In this document: positions 1 through 8,883 of the stretch, piece by piece
Layout of the letters: each line of letters starts with the position of its first letter
Position numbering within the stretch: the first letter of the stretch is position 1
Assembly: GCA_947474705.1 (NCBI GenBank)
Contig: CANJJS010000034.1
Coordinates: 1 to 45,827 of the forward strand
DNA: 45,827 nucleotides
From: Acetobacteraceae bacterium
GTDB lineage: Bacteria > Pseudomonadota > Alphaproteobacteria > Acetobacterales > Acetobacteraceae
Direction: 5' to 3'
Translations under genes and position numbers: made by a program
Notes under the pieces: generated by a model
Seen by the model: only the letters and a program-made list of their open reading frames with translations
The model's database searches: none
What the model was told of the DNA's origin: nothing

Positions 1-417
1 GAAAAGAACCGCCGCCGCGATCGCCCCCGCCACCACATCGTCGCCCATCGTCGCGACCGCCCCATGACGCCGGTCCACCCAGCCGACCGGGCCCGGCTTC
101 CAAATGTCGAACAACCGGAACAACACGAACGCCGCCACGACACCTGACAGCGACACATGCCGCAACCCGATCATCGCCACCCACTGGCCCGCGAACTCGT
201 CGATCACGATCCAGCCGGGATCGCCACGCTCGCCCAAGGCATGGACCGCCCAAATGCCCGCCAGCGTGGCCGCGATCGCCATCCACACCAGCAACCGCGG
301 ATCGGCCCACAGCGCCACCACGCCGATCGCCAGCGCGGCCAGCGACCCCGCCGTGCCCGGCGCCACGGGAAAAAACCCGGTCCCGCCGCCACTGGCGATC
401 CATTTCGCCGGAGTCAT
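1..417 (-). CDS. pgpA: Phosphatidylglycerophosphatase A, 3' part cut by window edge
   Basis: The minus-strand frame opens at the ATG at 417 and stays open for 139 codons to the window edge, so the C-terminus is missing. The start reads MTPAKWIASGGGTGFFPVAP, followed by a glycine-rich segment, several hydrophobic stretches and DEFAGQWVAM; these are hallmarks of the PgpA family, which dephosphorylates phosphatidylglycerol phosphate in the inner membrane to give phosphatidylglycerol. A later segment, DIWKPGPVGWVDRRHGAV, and the DDVVAG motif also fit the family. The start lies 19 bp downstream of the lytic transglycosylase stop on the same strand, so the two are probably co-transcribed. Family assignment is strong from motifs; only the missing end is uncertain. 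Confidence 0.88.
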   Translation of the reverse strand, partial: MTPAKWIASGGGTGFFPVAPGTAGSLAALAIGVVALWADPRLLVWMAIAATLAGIWAVHALGERGDPGWIVIDEFAGQWVAMIGLRHVSLSGVVAAFVLFRLFDIWKPGPVGWVDRRHGAVATMGDDVVAGAIAAAVLF

Positions 418-436
418 AAGTCCGCGCCCGCCGGAA

Positions 437-2350
437 TCATCGGCTCCATTGCGCGATCGCCGCCGGCAACGTCCCGGCCCGCCGCGCCTGATACACCACC
501 GCGTTTTCCAGCACCCGCTGCACATAGTTGCGCGTTTCGTTGAACGGGATGGTTTCGATCCAGTCGATCATGTCGCGCCCCCCCACCCGGGGATCGCCGT
601 TCTCCGCCAGCCACTGAGTCACCCGATGCGGACCGGCGTTATAGGCGGCGGCCGCGAGCGGCACGTAATTGTCGAACTTTTGCAAGACCTCGCGCAGATA
701 GGCGGTCCCCAGGCGCATATTGTGGTTCGGATCGGTCGTCAGAAGTGCCTCCGAGGTCGGTTCCCCCAATTGTCGCGCGACCTGGCGCGCCGTCGCCGGC
801 ATCAGTTGCATCAGCCCGCGCGCGCCCGCCGGGCTAACGATACCCACGTCGAAATTGCTCTCCTGCCGGGCGATCGCCAGCGACACCGCCGGTTCGACCA
901 CCGCCGGAGGTTCGAACGGCATCGGCCAGCCCTGCATCGGCGGCACGATCCCGTCGCGCCCCAGACGCCGCACGACCTGAACCGCGACATCCGGCAACCC
1001 GATCGACGCCGCGTAATCCGTCACCGCGATGCGTTCGCCGGGCGAGCGCGCGACCTCGTCCATCCGCAGCAGGAACGGCCGTGCCCGCCGCGCGTCCCCC
1101 CACGCCAGCAAAAGCCGCGCCGCCTCCGCCAGTTCCGCGGTGCCCGCGGTCGCGGCCAGGCCCGGCGATGGCGCGGGCCCGACCCGGAGATTCTGGATCA
1201 ATGTCGCGTCCGGAATCCCCGCCGCGCGCGCGCCGAGTTGCCCGTAGAACGTCATCGGCAAAGCCGCCGCCCGGGCGAAATCGGCCTTCCCGTCGCCGCC
1301 GCCCGCCAGTTTCGCCCGGCCCAGCCAATAGGCCGCGCGCGATTGCGTCAGCGCCGCCGGCGACGCCGCCGCCAGCAAGGAAAAATGCCGTGCCGCCAAA
1401 GCGGGATCGTTCAGTTTCCGCAGCGCCAGGAACCCCGCGAGGAACTCCGCCTCCGCCGCGTTCGCCGGATCCGTCTGCCCATGTCCCGCCGCCACCGCCT
1501 GGGCGTTCGCGTAATCGCCCTCCTTCATCAGCGCGCGGGCCAGTTGTTGCCGCTCCGACCAGAACGCCTCCAAACGATCGGGCGCCGCCTTCTGCGCCGC
1601 GACACCGGAGGCACGCCACACCGCGGCCGCGGCGGCGTTCTGATTGGCACGGCGCAGCAATTTCGCCAGATCGAGCACGCCACCCGGGTCGTCCGTTGGC
1701 GATGGCGTGTAACCCGTGCTCCCCGCCTTCAGTTGCAACCGCCCCGCCGCCTTCGCCGCGGACGCGGGATCGAGCCGCGCCGCCTGACGCTGTGCCGCCG
1801 TTGTGTCGTCCCAGGCGAGCCGCTGAAACCGCGCCCATTGGTCCGCCGCGGTCGCGGCACCGGGGAAACGGGACAGGAACGCGCTTTCGGTGCCGGGATC
1901 GGAGATCGCGAAAACCCAGGCCTCGCGGGCCAAAGCGGCGGCGTCGGCGGGCCGGCCGGCGGCGGACAAAGCCTCGGCGCAGCGGAACAGCGCCGGTCCC
2001 CGCGCGGGGGTCGGCAGCGGCTTCTTCTCCGCGCACAAGGCCGCCACGGTGGCGAGGTCGCGTTCGGCCGCCAAGGCTTCCTGGCGCCGCCGCTCCATCA
2101 GCGTTGGCAGCGGCCAGTCCGGGTTTTGCCGGACAAACGCCGCGATTTCCGCCGCGCCGGCGCCATTGGGGGCGAGCAGGCGGTACCAGACCGTGACTTT
2201 TTCAGCCAAAGCCCCCAGCGGGCGCGCGGCCGCGCGGGCGTCGTCCCAGCGTCCCGCCTGCACGAAGGTCAGGGGGTTTTGCGGCGTCTGGGCCTGAGCG
2301 AACCCGGAAACGGCGGCGAAAGCGGCAAATGCCAGGGCGAGCGTGCGCAT
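437..2350 (-). CDS. slt: Soluble lytic murein transglycosylase (Slt70-type)
   Basis: A 637-residue protein beginning with an apparent Sec signal peptide (MRTLALAFAAFAAVSGFAQA, cleavage near residue 20). The long helical middle is alanine-rich, as in the superhelical U/L domains of Slt70. The C-terminal SLT domain occupies about residues 485-630: ARQESNFD contains the likely catalytic Glu (about E497), followed by GLMQLMP and AYNAGP. The family cleaves peptidoglycan glycan strands in the periplasm, forming 1,6-anhydroMurNAc. Length matches Slt70 (about 645 residues). The reading frame is open further upstream, but the ATG at 2350 is chosen because the signal peptide begins there. It is divergent from the GT41-like gene and precedes pgpA. 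NagZ, which acts later in muropeptide recycling, is encoded at 29.9 kb. Confidence 0.93.
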   Translation of the reverse strand: MRTLALAFAAFAAVSGFAQAQTPQNPLTFVQAGRWDDARAAARPLGALAEKVTVWYRLLAPNGAGAAEIAAFVRQNPDWPLPTLMERRRQEALAAERDLATVAALCAEKKPLPTPARGPALFRCAEALSAAGRPADAAALAREAWVFAISDPGTESAFLSRFPGAATAADQWARFQRLAWDDTTAAQRQAARLDPASAAKAAGRLQLKAGSTGYTPSPTDDPGGVLDLAKLLRRANQNAAAAAVWRASGVAAQKAAPDRLEAFWSERQQLARALMKEGDYANAQAVAAGHGQTDPANAAEAEFLAGFLALRKLNDPALAARHFSLLAAASPAALTQSRAAYWLGRAKLAGGGDGKADFARAAALPMTFYGQLGARAAGIPDATLIQNLRVGPAPSPGLAATAGTAELAEAARLLLAWGDARRARPFLLRMDEVARSPGERIAVTDYAASIGLPDVAVQVVRRLGRDGIVPPMQGWPMPFEPPAVVEPAVSLAIARQESNFDVGIVSPAGARGLMQLMPATARQVARQLGEPTSEALLTTDPNHNMRLGTAYLREVLQKFDNYVPLAAAAYNAGPHRVTQWLAENGDPRVGGRDMIDWIETIPFNETRNYVQRVLENAVVYQARRAGTLPAAIAQWSR

Positions 2351-2469
2351 GCCTGGAGCATAGACCGAACAGGAGGGCGGACGGTAGCGCGCGGTGGCGC
2401 ATCGCTCTTCACGTTTTCTTAACCCCTGGGGTGCACAACACCCCCCGTCACGCCGCCGGAGAGTTATCC

Positions 2470-4665
2470 ATGCGCCCAGGGGCCGCTTCGATGTTCGATA
2501 TCGCGCTCGCGCATCACCAGGCGGGGCGGCCGGAGACGGCGCGCGGGCTGTACCGCGGCCTGTTGGCCGAGGATCCGGAGCACGCGGAGGCCTTGCATTT
2601 ATTGGGTCTGATCGTGGCGCAGGAGGGCGATCCCGCCGGGGGCGCGGCGATGATCCAGCGTGCCATGGCATTGGCGCCGGGCCGCGCGCCGCATCGCAAC
2701 AGCCTCGCCATGGTCTGGCGGCTGATGGGCCGGGACGAGGACGCGGCGGACGAATATCGCGCCGCGGCGGCGTTGCGCCCGGACTCCGCCGAAATCCGCA
2801 ACAACCTCGCCGCCACCCTGCTGTCGCTGGGCCGCCGCCAGGAGGGGCTGGCCGCTTACCGCCAGGCCGCGGTGCTGTCGCCGGGAACGGCGGAGATCTG
2901 GCACAATTTGGCCTGCGCGCTGGACGCGCCAGAAGAGAGCGAGGAAGCCGAGCTTTGCTTCCGCCGCGCCATCGCCACACGCGCCGATTTCGCCGCCGCC
3001 ATCGCCAGTATCGGCCGCTTCCTGCTGACCCGCGCGCGCTGGGCCGAGGCGGAGGCCTGTCTGCGCGAGGCCGTGCGGCTGACCCCGAACGACGCCACCG
3101 CCTGGTCGCAACTGGGCATTCCCGCGCAGGAGACAGGACGCGCGGCGGAGGCGGAGGCCTGTTACCGGCGGGCGATCGCTCTCGATCCGGGTCACGCGGA
3201 CGCGCATCACAATCTCGGCTGCCTGCTGGCGGGCGAGGGAAAGGCGGACGCGGCGATCGCCTGCCACGAGGCCGCGCTGTCGGCCGATCCGTCGCATGGC
3301 GCCGCGCGGCTGGCGGCCTGCATGGCGAAATTGCCGATCCTTTACGAAAGCGAAGCGGACGTGACGGCCCGGCGCGCGCGGTATCTGGCGGCGCTGGACC
3401 GTCTGGACGCGGCGGCCAAGGATCCGGCGATCGCGCGCTCGCTGGGCCGCGCGATCGGCACATCGCAACCGTTTTTCCTGCCGTATCAGGGCCAAAACGA
3501 TGTCGCGGCGCAATCCGCTTACGGCCGGCTCGCCTGCCGCCTGGCGAAACAACGCCCGGTGCCCCTGGCCACGCCGCCCCGCGCCCATGAACGCATCCGC
3601 GTCGGCATCGTCAGCGGCTTCTTCCACGATCACACGATTTTCCGCCTGTTCCTGGAGGGGTGGTTGAGCCGGATCGACCGGGACCGGTTCGAACTGACCG
3701 GCTTTCACACGGGCCGCGTCTCCGACGCCTCGACCGCGCAGGCCCGCAACCGGGCGGACCGGTTCTTTCAACATCTGCCGTCGCCGGAAGACTGGGTGGA
3801 CGCGATCGCCGGCACCGCGCCGCATGTGCTGTTGTATCCCGAAGTCGGCATGGATCCGGTGGCCGGACGTCTCGCCGCGCACCGCCTGGCGCCGGTGCAG
3901 TGCCTCGCCTGGGGGCACCCGGTGACCAGCGGCCTGCCGACGATGGACTTTTTCTTGTCGTCCGATCTGATGGAACCGGCGGACGGTGCCGCCCATTACA
4001 CGGAACATCTGACGCGCCTGCCGGGTCTCGGCGTGCATTACTCACCGGAAACACTCCCCGATCTGTCCCGCCCGGACCTGACGCGAGACGGGCCGGTGTT
4101 CTGGTCGGGCCAGGCGCTTTACAAATACGCGCCGGACCACGACGCGATCTATCCCCGTATCGCCAAGGCAACGGGCGCCTGCCGGTTCGTGTTCATCGAC
4201 TTCGCGAAAAGCGAGACGGTCACGCACATGTTCCGGGGACGGCTGACCCGCGCCTTCGCGGAATCCGGACTGGACGCGGATCGTTACTGCGTCTTTCTGC
4301 CAGCCATGGCCCAGGAGCGGTATCTGGCGGCGATGGCGGCGGCGGATGTGTTGCTGGACACGCCGGGCTGGTCTGGCGGACGGTCCACGCTGGATTGCCT
4401 GGCGGCGAACCCCGCCATTGTCTCCTGGCCCGGCCCCTTCATGCGCAGACGGCACACGGCCGCGATCCTGCGCCAGATTGGCTGCGAGGACACGATCGCC
4501 AAGGATTTGGAAGATTACATCGCCATCGCCGTTCGTCTCGGCCATGACACGGTTTGGCGCGAGACGATCCGGCGGGCGGTGGCCCGGAACAAGCACCGGG
4601 CCTTCCGGGACGACGCTCCGATCCGGTCTTTGGAGACCTTCCTGGAAAACGCCGTCCGCGGCTGA
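2470..4665 (+). CDS. TPR-repeat protein with O-GlcNAc-transferase-like (GT41/SPINDLY) domain
   Basis: About 731 residues. Residues 8-285 are a run of about eight TPR units, with recurring A-x-x-x-Y/C-R-x-A-x-x-L and DP/TP turns. Residues 370-725 match the GT41 (OGT/SPY) catalytic fold: RIRVGIVSGFFHDHT, then PVQCLAWGHPVTSGLPTMDF, FWSGQALYKYAPDH, and a C-terminal LDTPGWSGGRSTLDCLA. These regions bind the nucleotide sugar in characterised members. The ATG at 2470 is chosen because the TPR array starts just after it; the frame is open to 2329 and an ATG at 2491 is also possible. Bacterial members have been linked to protein glycosylation, including flagellin and adhesins, but the target here is unknown. 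It is divergent from slt and convergent with the next gene, with 3 bp between stops. Confidence 0.88.
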   Translation: MRPGAASMFDIALAHHQAGRPETARGLYRGLLAEDPEHAEALHLLGLIVAQEGDPAGGAAMIQRAMALAPGRAPHRNSLAMVWRLMGRDEDAADEYRAAAALRPDSAEIRNNLAATLLSLGRRQEGLAAYRQAAVLSPGTAEIWHNLACALDAPEESEEAELCFRRAIATRADFAAAIASIGRFLLTRARWAEAEACLREAVRLTPNDATAWSQLGIPAQETGRAAEAEACYRRAIALDPGHADAHHNLGCLLAGEGKADAAIACHEAALSADPSHGAARLAACMAKLPILYESEADVTARRARYLAALDRLDAAAKDPAIARSLGRAIGTSQPFFLPYQGQNDVAAQSAYGRLACRLAKQRPVPLATPPRAHERIRVGIVSGFFHDHTIFRLFLEGWLSRIDRDRFELTGFHTGRVSDASTAQARNRADRFFQHLPSPEDWVDAIAGTAPHVLLYPEVGMDPVAGRLAAHRLAPVQCLAWGHPVTSGLPTMDFFLSSDLMEPADGAAHYTEHLTRLPGLGVHYSPETLPDLSRPDLTRDGPVFWSGQALYKYAPDHDAIYPRIAKATGACRFVFIDFAKSETVTHMFRGRLTRAFAESGLDADRYCVFLPAMAQERYLAAMAAADVLLDTPGWSGGRSTLDCLAANPAIVSWPGPFMRRRHTAAILRQIGCEDTIAKDLEDYIAIAVRLGHDTVWRETIRRAVARNKHRAFRDDAPIRSLETFLENAVRG

Positions 4666-4668
4666 GGC

Positions 4669-5733
4669 TTAGTTCAGGCGCAGGTCGAGAATGTGCTTCG
4701 GATCGGCTTTCAGCTCGCCTTTCTCGACGCGCTTGACGATGTCCGTCAGGGCGACGTTGGCGGGCGTGGGAATGCCGACCTCGGCGCCTTTGCGGGCGAT
4801 GAAGCCGTTGAGGAACTCGATCTCGGTGCGGCGGCCCTTGACCATGTCCTGACCCATGGAGGGGCGATGCTCGCCGCCGCCGGATTTCAGGACTTCGGCG
4901 AGGCGGTGCTCGTCGTATTCCTTGGCCGCGGCTTCGTCGCCCTCGCCCGCGCGGGCGATGATTTCGGGGTCGATGTGGTGGACTTCCTCCAGCTCGTAAC
5001 CCAGCGCCTGGCCGACGCGGATGGCTTCGGAGCCGAGGCGGGCGCCGAAGCGGCGCAGCGCGTCGTTGGTGAGGATGTCCTTGCTGATCAGGCCGGTGGA
5101 GGCGGACATGCCGTTGGCCATGCCGTTGGTCACCAGTTTCGACCAGCGTTCGCCCCAGAGGTTGGAGGTCGCCAGCGCGGAATCGGACAGCGCCACCAGG
5201 CGTTCGATTTCCTTGATGCGGTCGGTGATGCGGCCATGCACCTCGCCCGTGCGGAACACGGTGTGCTTGGTGCCGGACTTGCCGGCGGCGCGGCGGACAT
5301 GGCCGGGCTCGCACAGGTCGACGGTGATGGAGCTGGCGATGCAGCCGACGACCTTACCCCAGCCGACGACGCCGGCGATCGTTTCCTCGTTCATGCAGTT
5401 TTGCAACGAGCAGACGAAACCGTTCGGGCCGAGGTACTGGGCGATCATGGTGGTCGCCCATTCGGTATCGTACGACTTCATGCAGACGAAGGCCATGTCG
5501 AAGGGCTTTTCCTTCGCGGACTGCTGCAATTCGGTGAGATGAATGGCCTTCACCGGGGTCGACCATTCCGGCACTTCGCGGATATGGGTGACCTTCAGGC
5601 CCTTGGCCTTCATGGTTTCGACGTTTTCCGGCCACGGGTCGATGAACGTGACGTCCTCGCCCGCGCGCGCCATATGTGCTCCGGCGTAAGCGCCGACGGC
5701 GCCCGTGCCCATGATCGCGATTTTCCAGCCCAT
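4669..5733 (-). CDS. Ketopantoate reductase family protein (PanE/ApbA-like)
   Basis: 354 residues with an N-terminal Rossmann motif GTGAVGAYAGAHMARAG (about residues 10-26) for NADP(H). A central WSKLVTNGMANGMSA segment (about 190-205) carries the Lys/Asn pair typical of the ketopantoate reductase fold, followed by a helical C-terminal domain. The family reduces 2-dehydropantoate to pantoate in CoA synthesis, but many longer paralogues act on other 2-keto acids; at 354 residues this one exceeds classical PanE (about 300), so the substrate is left open. The start at 5733 is well supported by GGGAGGAAACA just upstream. It is divergent from the flavin-dependent oxidoreductase gene at 5870, with a 136-bp shared upstream region. 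Confidence 0.85.
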   Translation of the reverse strand: MGWKIAIMGTGAVGAYAGAHMARAGEDVTFIDPWPENVETMKAKGLKVTHIREVPEWSTPVKAIHLTELQQSAKEKPFDMAFVCMKSYDTEWATTMIAQYLGPNGFVCSLQNCMNEETIAGVVGWGKVVGCIASSITVDLCEPGHVRRAAGKSGTKHTVFRTGEVHGRITDRIKEIERLVALSDSALATSNLWGERWSKLVTNGMANGMSASTGLISKDILTNDALRRFGARLGSEAIRVGQALGYELEEVHHIDPEIIARAGEGDEAAAKEYDEHRLAEVLKSGGGEHRPSMGQDMVKGRRTEIEFLNGFIARKGAEVGIPTPANVALTDIVKRVEKGELKADPKHILDLRLN

Positions 5734-5869
5734 TGTTTCCTCCCGGGGTGCGAATGATGGGGGACAGTTTCGTCAGTTGGGTGGGAAAGGCAATGGGGGC
5801 GTCGCGGGTTGACCTCTCCGACCGCCACCTCCCACACTCCCCAAAACACCCGCAGGGGGGACACGCCGC

Positions 5870-7057
5870 ATGAAAGTCTTCGTCTTCGATCTCCTCGCCT
5901 ATGGCGAGCAACTCGACCACCTGAAACAGGGCAACGAACTTCCCTACCCCCTCGCCGGCAAACATTTCAAACCCGAGGTCGCCGTCCGCACCTATGCCGA
6001 GCACCTCGACGCCTGGGAGGAAGTCGACAAACTCGGTTACGACGGGCTGGGATTTAACGAGCATCATTGCTCCCCCTACGGCCTGATGAATTCCCCCAAT
6101 CTGATGGCCGCCTCCGCCGCGCAGCGCACCAAACGCGTGAAACTTCTGATTTACGGAAATCTGCTGCCGCTGCACGAACCGCTCCGCCTCGCCGAGGAAC
6201 TGGCGATGCTGGATTGCCTGTCGAATGGCCGTCTGATCTCCGGCTTCGCCCGCGGGATTCCGCGCGAATACCAGGTTCACAACGTGCCGCTGGCCGATTC
6301 CCGCGCGCGGTTCGAGGAAGCGTTCGATATCGTGACGAAAGCCTGGAAGGAGGAAGTTTTTTCGTACCGGGGCAAATTCTGGTCGTACAAAGACGTTTCG
6401 CTATGGCCGCGCCCAGTCCAGCAACCGCGGCCCGATATCTGGACGCCCATCGTCAGCAGCAAAGAGTCAATAGAATTCGCGGCGCGCAACGATATCCGCA
6501 TCACGCCGGGCCTCGCGCCTGGGGGGCTGCAAGACGATATCATTCGATACTACGCGAAATGCCTCGCCGAGAACGGCCGGAAAATCACGCCCGAGCATTT
6601 GTCCGTTGGCGTCACCGCCTATGTCGCCGACAGCAAGGAACAGGCGATCAGGGAATGCGGGCCTTATGTCCTCTATTTCAATCGCACCTTGTTCAGTCAT
6701 GGCAATTTCTCCGAAACCGCGCGGCAGCGCGAAACCGGCTACAGCACCGCGAACTCCACCGATTATGTCAGCGCCGAAAACCTGAAAGCCGCTGAGTTCA
6801 ACCGTGGCGATTTTCGCAACATGACCATGGCGGACATCGAGAAAATGGCGGACCGCCTCCCCTGGGGTACGCCGGAGGAAGTCGCGGCGAAGATGATCCG
6901 CCTCGCCGAACACACCGGCGCCGGAACGGTGCAGGTGAACTTCAACCGCGGTGCCATGCCGCAGGAGATGTTCATCGAACAACTCCGCCGTTTCGCGCGC
7001 GATGTTCTGCCCATTCTGCGGGCGCACAAGATCGAGGCCGTGCCGGCGGCTTTATAA
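5870..7057 (+). CDS. LLM-class flavin-dependent oxidoreductase (luciferase-like)
   Basis: 395 residues forming one bacterial-luciferase-like TIM barrel. Family features are the early YDGLGFNEHHCSPYG segment (about residues 57-71), MDCL/MLDCLSNGRL at about 115-125, FARGIPREY, and a C-terminal GTPEEVAAKMIRLAEHTGAGTV (given in part) that forms the last barrel element. Such enzymes use reduced FMN for monooxygenation of organic substrates; the substrate cannot be told from sequence. The ATG at 5870 follows the purine-rich AGGGGGGAC. The upstream neighbour is divergent and the downstream spoVR is convergent across a 263-bp gap, so the gene is likely monocistronic or shares only a promoter region with the ketopantoate-reductase-like gene. 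Confidence 0.88.
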   Translation: MKVFVFDLLAYGEQLDHLKQGNELPYPLAGKHFKPEVAVRTYAEHLDAWEEVDKLGYDGLGFNEHHCSPYGLMNSPNLMAASAAQRTKRVKLLIYGNLLPLHEPLRLAEELAMLDCLSNGRLISGFARGIPREYQVHNVPLADSRARFEEAFDIVTKAWKEEVFSYRGKFWSYKDVSLWPRPVQQPRPDIWTPIVSSKESIEFAARNDIRITPGLAPGGLQDDIIRYYAKCLAENGRKITPEHLSVGVTAYVADSKEQAIRECGPYVLYFNRTLFSHGNFSETARQRETGYSTANSTDYVSAENLKAAEFNRGDFRNMTMADIEKMADRLPWGTPEEVAAKMIRLAEHTGAGTVQVNFNRGAMPQEMFIEQLRRFARDVLPILRAHKIEAVPAAL

Positions 7058-7088
7058 GAAGGGCTGGTGGAAGAGGAAACTGACGGTT

Positions 7089-7112
7089 CCGCCGGCCCGG
7101 TCGGGCCGGCGG
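7089..7112. terminator. GC-rich hairpin between convergent genes
   Basis: Eleven-base arms 7089-7099 and 7102-7112 are perfectly complementary (CCGCCGGCCCG with its complement). The hairpin lies 32 bp after the LLM oxidoreductase stop and 209 bp beyond the spoVR stop. A weaker 8-bp hairpin lies at 7169-7200. There is no T-run, so a factor-independent terminator is only a possibility. The rest of the 7058-7320 gap shows nothing recognisable. Confidence 0.4.
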
Positions 7113-7320
7113 CGCGCGCCACCGTGTCAGCCTCCGTCCGCCGGGCGCGCTGTCCACGCCAGACCGATACCGCCGGACCGAGGGCGGGAAGCCCGGCGGT
7201 GCCATCGCCATTGTCGCGCCGGGCCGGCGCGATCGTTTCCCCGCGGGGGCTTCGGCGAAATCGATCCACCGTCCACGGACCGAACGTCGAGGCGTGGCCG
7301 TGCCCCGAACCGCCGCCGCT

Positions 7321-8883
7321 TCAGGGGTTTTCCAACGGCACGATCCCCGGTCTCGGTTTGGCCGTGTGTTCCTTCAGCACTGTGCCGGCGAGGGCGTCGA
7401 CTTCGGTGAGGGCGACGTTGTAGCCCCAGAGGTCGGCGATGTGTTGCAGCACCAGTTGGGCGTCTTTTTCTTCCAGAAGGATGCGGTTCATCGCGCTGTG
7501 CTGGACCATCAGTTTGCGGTCGCCGGCGAGGTTCACGTCGACGACCTGGATGTCCGGCGTGAAGTAGGCGGGGTCGTAGTGCCGGGCGAGGGCGCGGCGG
7601 ATTTCGCGGTAGCCGCGTTCGTCGTGGATGGCTTCCACCTTAAGGTGGGATTCTTCGGAGTCATTGGTGACGCGGAACAGACCGAAATGCCGGATCAGGC
7701 GCGGGCTGAGATATTGCAGAATAAAACTCTCGTCGCGGTAGTTGGCCCAGACGTCGCGGAGCACGGCCATGTGGTCGCCATTGCCGGCGATGTCCGGGAA
7801 CCAGTCGCGGTCTTCGCCGGTGGGTTCGTGGCAGATGCGCTCGATGTCTTTCATCATCGCGAAGCCGAGCGCGTAGGGGTTGAAGCCGGAATAGCGGGGG
7901 TCGTCGAAATCCGGCTGGAACACGACGTTGGTGTGGGAGCGCAGGAACTCCATCAGCGCGCCCTCGGATATCAGACCTTTGTCGTGCAGGCGGTTCATGA
8001 TCTGGTAATGGACGTAGGTCGCGCAGCCCTCGTTCATCACCTTGGTCTGGGTCTGCGGGTAGAAATATTGGGCGATGATGCGGACGATGCGTAACAGTTC
8101 GCGTTGCCAGGGTTGGAGCCGCGGGGCGGATTTCTCCAGAAAATAGAGGATATTTTCCTGGGGGAGTTCCAGGAGGGCGCGGCGGCGTTCGATGGCGGAA
8201 GGGTCGTGGCGGCCGTTGTCCTTGCCGGGCACCGTGCGCCAGAGGTCGTTGAAGACGCGTTCGTCGTGTTCGCGGCGTTCGCGTTCGCGCTTTTCCTCGG
8301 TACGGAGATCGGTGGTCCGGCGCCTGGGGTATTTGTGCACCCCGTGGTTCATCAGCGCGTGCGCGGCGTCCAGCAGGCGCTCGACCTCGTCGGCGCCGTG
8401 CTGTTCCTCGCATTTCATGACGAAATCGCGGGCGAATTCCAGATAATCCAGGATGCCGTCGGCGTCGGTCCATTGTTTGAAAACGTAATTGTTCTTGAAA
8501 AAATGATTGTGGCCGTACGCCGCGTGCGCGATGACCAGCGCCTGCATGGTCGCGGTGTTTTCCTCCATGATATAGGAGATGCAGGGGTTGGAATTGATCA
8601 CGATTTCGTAGGCGAGGCCCTGCATCCCCGCGCGATACATCGCCTCGTTGCGCGCGAAATGTTTGCCGAACGACCAATGCTTGTAAAACAGCGGCATGCC
8701 GATGGAGGAATAGGCATCCAGCATCTGTTCCGTGCTGATCACCTCGATCTGGTTCGGGTAGACGTTCAGGCCGAGTTCGCCGATGGCGATTTCCTGGCAG
8801 GCCTCGTCGATGCGGCGGATCGTGTCGAAATCCCAGTCGGCGGTTTTGAACAGCAATTTTCCGGAGTCGAGAGAAATGCTCAT
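7321..8883 (-). CDS. spoVR: SpoVR family protein (YcgB)
   Basis: 520 residues matching SpoVR/YcgB end to end: YPNQIEVI near residue 42, MPLFYKHWSFGKHF (about 63-76), then EIVINSNPCISYIMEEN and AAYGHNHFFKNNY, a conserved aromatic- and His-rich core suggestive of metal binding. The family is named from Bacillus spore cortex formation but is widespread in non-sporulating bacteria, where it sits with prkA and yeaH and is induced by starvation or stress; its biochemical activity is unsettled. The start overlaps the yeaH stop by 4 nt (ATGA), implying translational coupling. It is the last gene of the prkA-yeaH-spoVR operon. Confidence 0.95.
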   Translation of the reverse strand: MSISLDSGKLLFKTADWDFDTIRRIDEACQEIAIGELGLNVYPNQIEVISTEQMLDAYSSIGMPLFYKHWSFGKHFARNEAMYRAGMQGLAYEIVINSNPCISYIMEENTATMQALVIAHAAYGHNHFFKNNYVFKQWTDADGILDYLEFARDFVMKCEEQHGADEVERLLDAAHALMNHGVHKYPRRRTTDLRTEEKRERERREHDERVFNDLWRTVPGKDNGRHDPSAIERRRALLELPQENILYFLEKSAPRLQPWQRELLRIVRIIAQYFYPQTQTKVMNEGCATYVHYQIMNRLHDKGLISEGALMEFLRSHTNVVFQPDFDDPRYSGFNPYALGFAMMKDIERICHEPTGEDRDWFPDIAGNGDHMAVLRDVWANYRDESFILQYLSPRLIRHFGLFRVTNDSEESHLKVEAIHDERGYREIRRALARHYDPAYFTPDIQVVDVNLAGDRKLMVQHSAMNRILLEEKDAQLVLQHIADLWGYNVALTEVDALAGTVLKEHTAKPRPGIVPLENP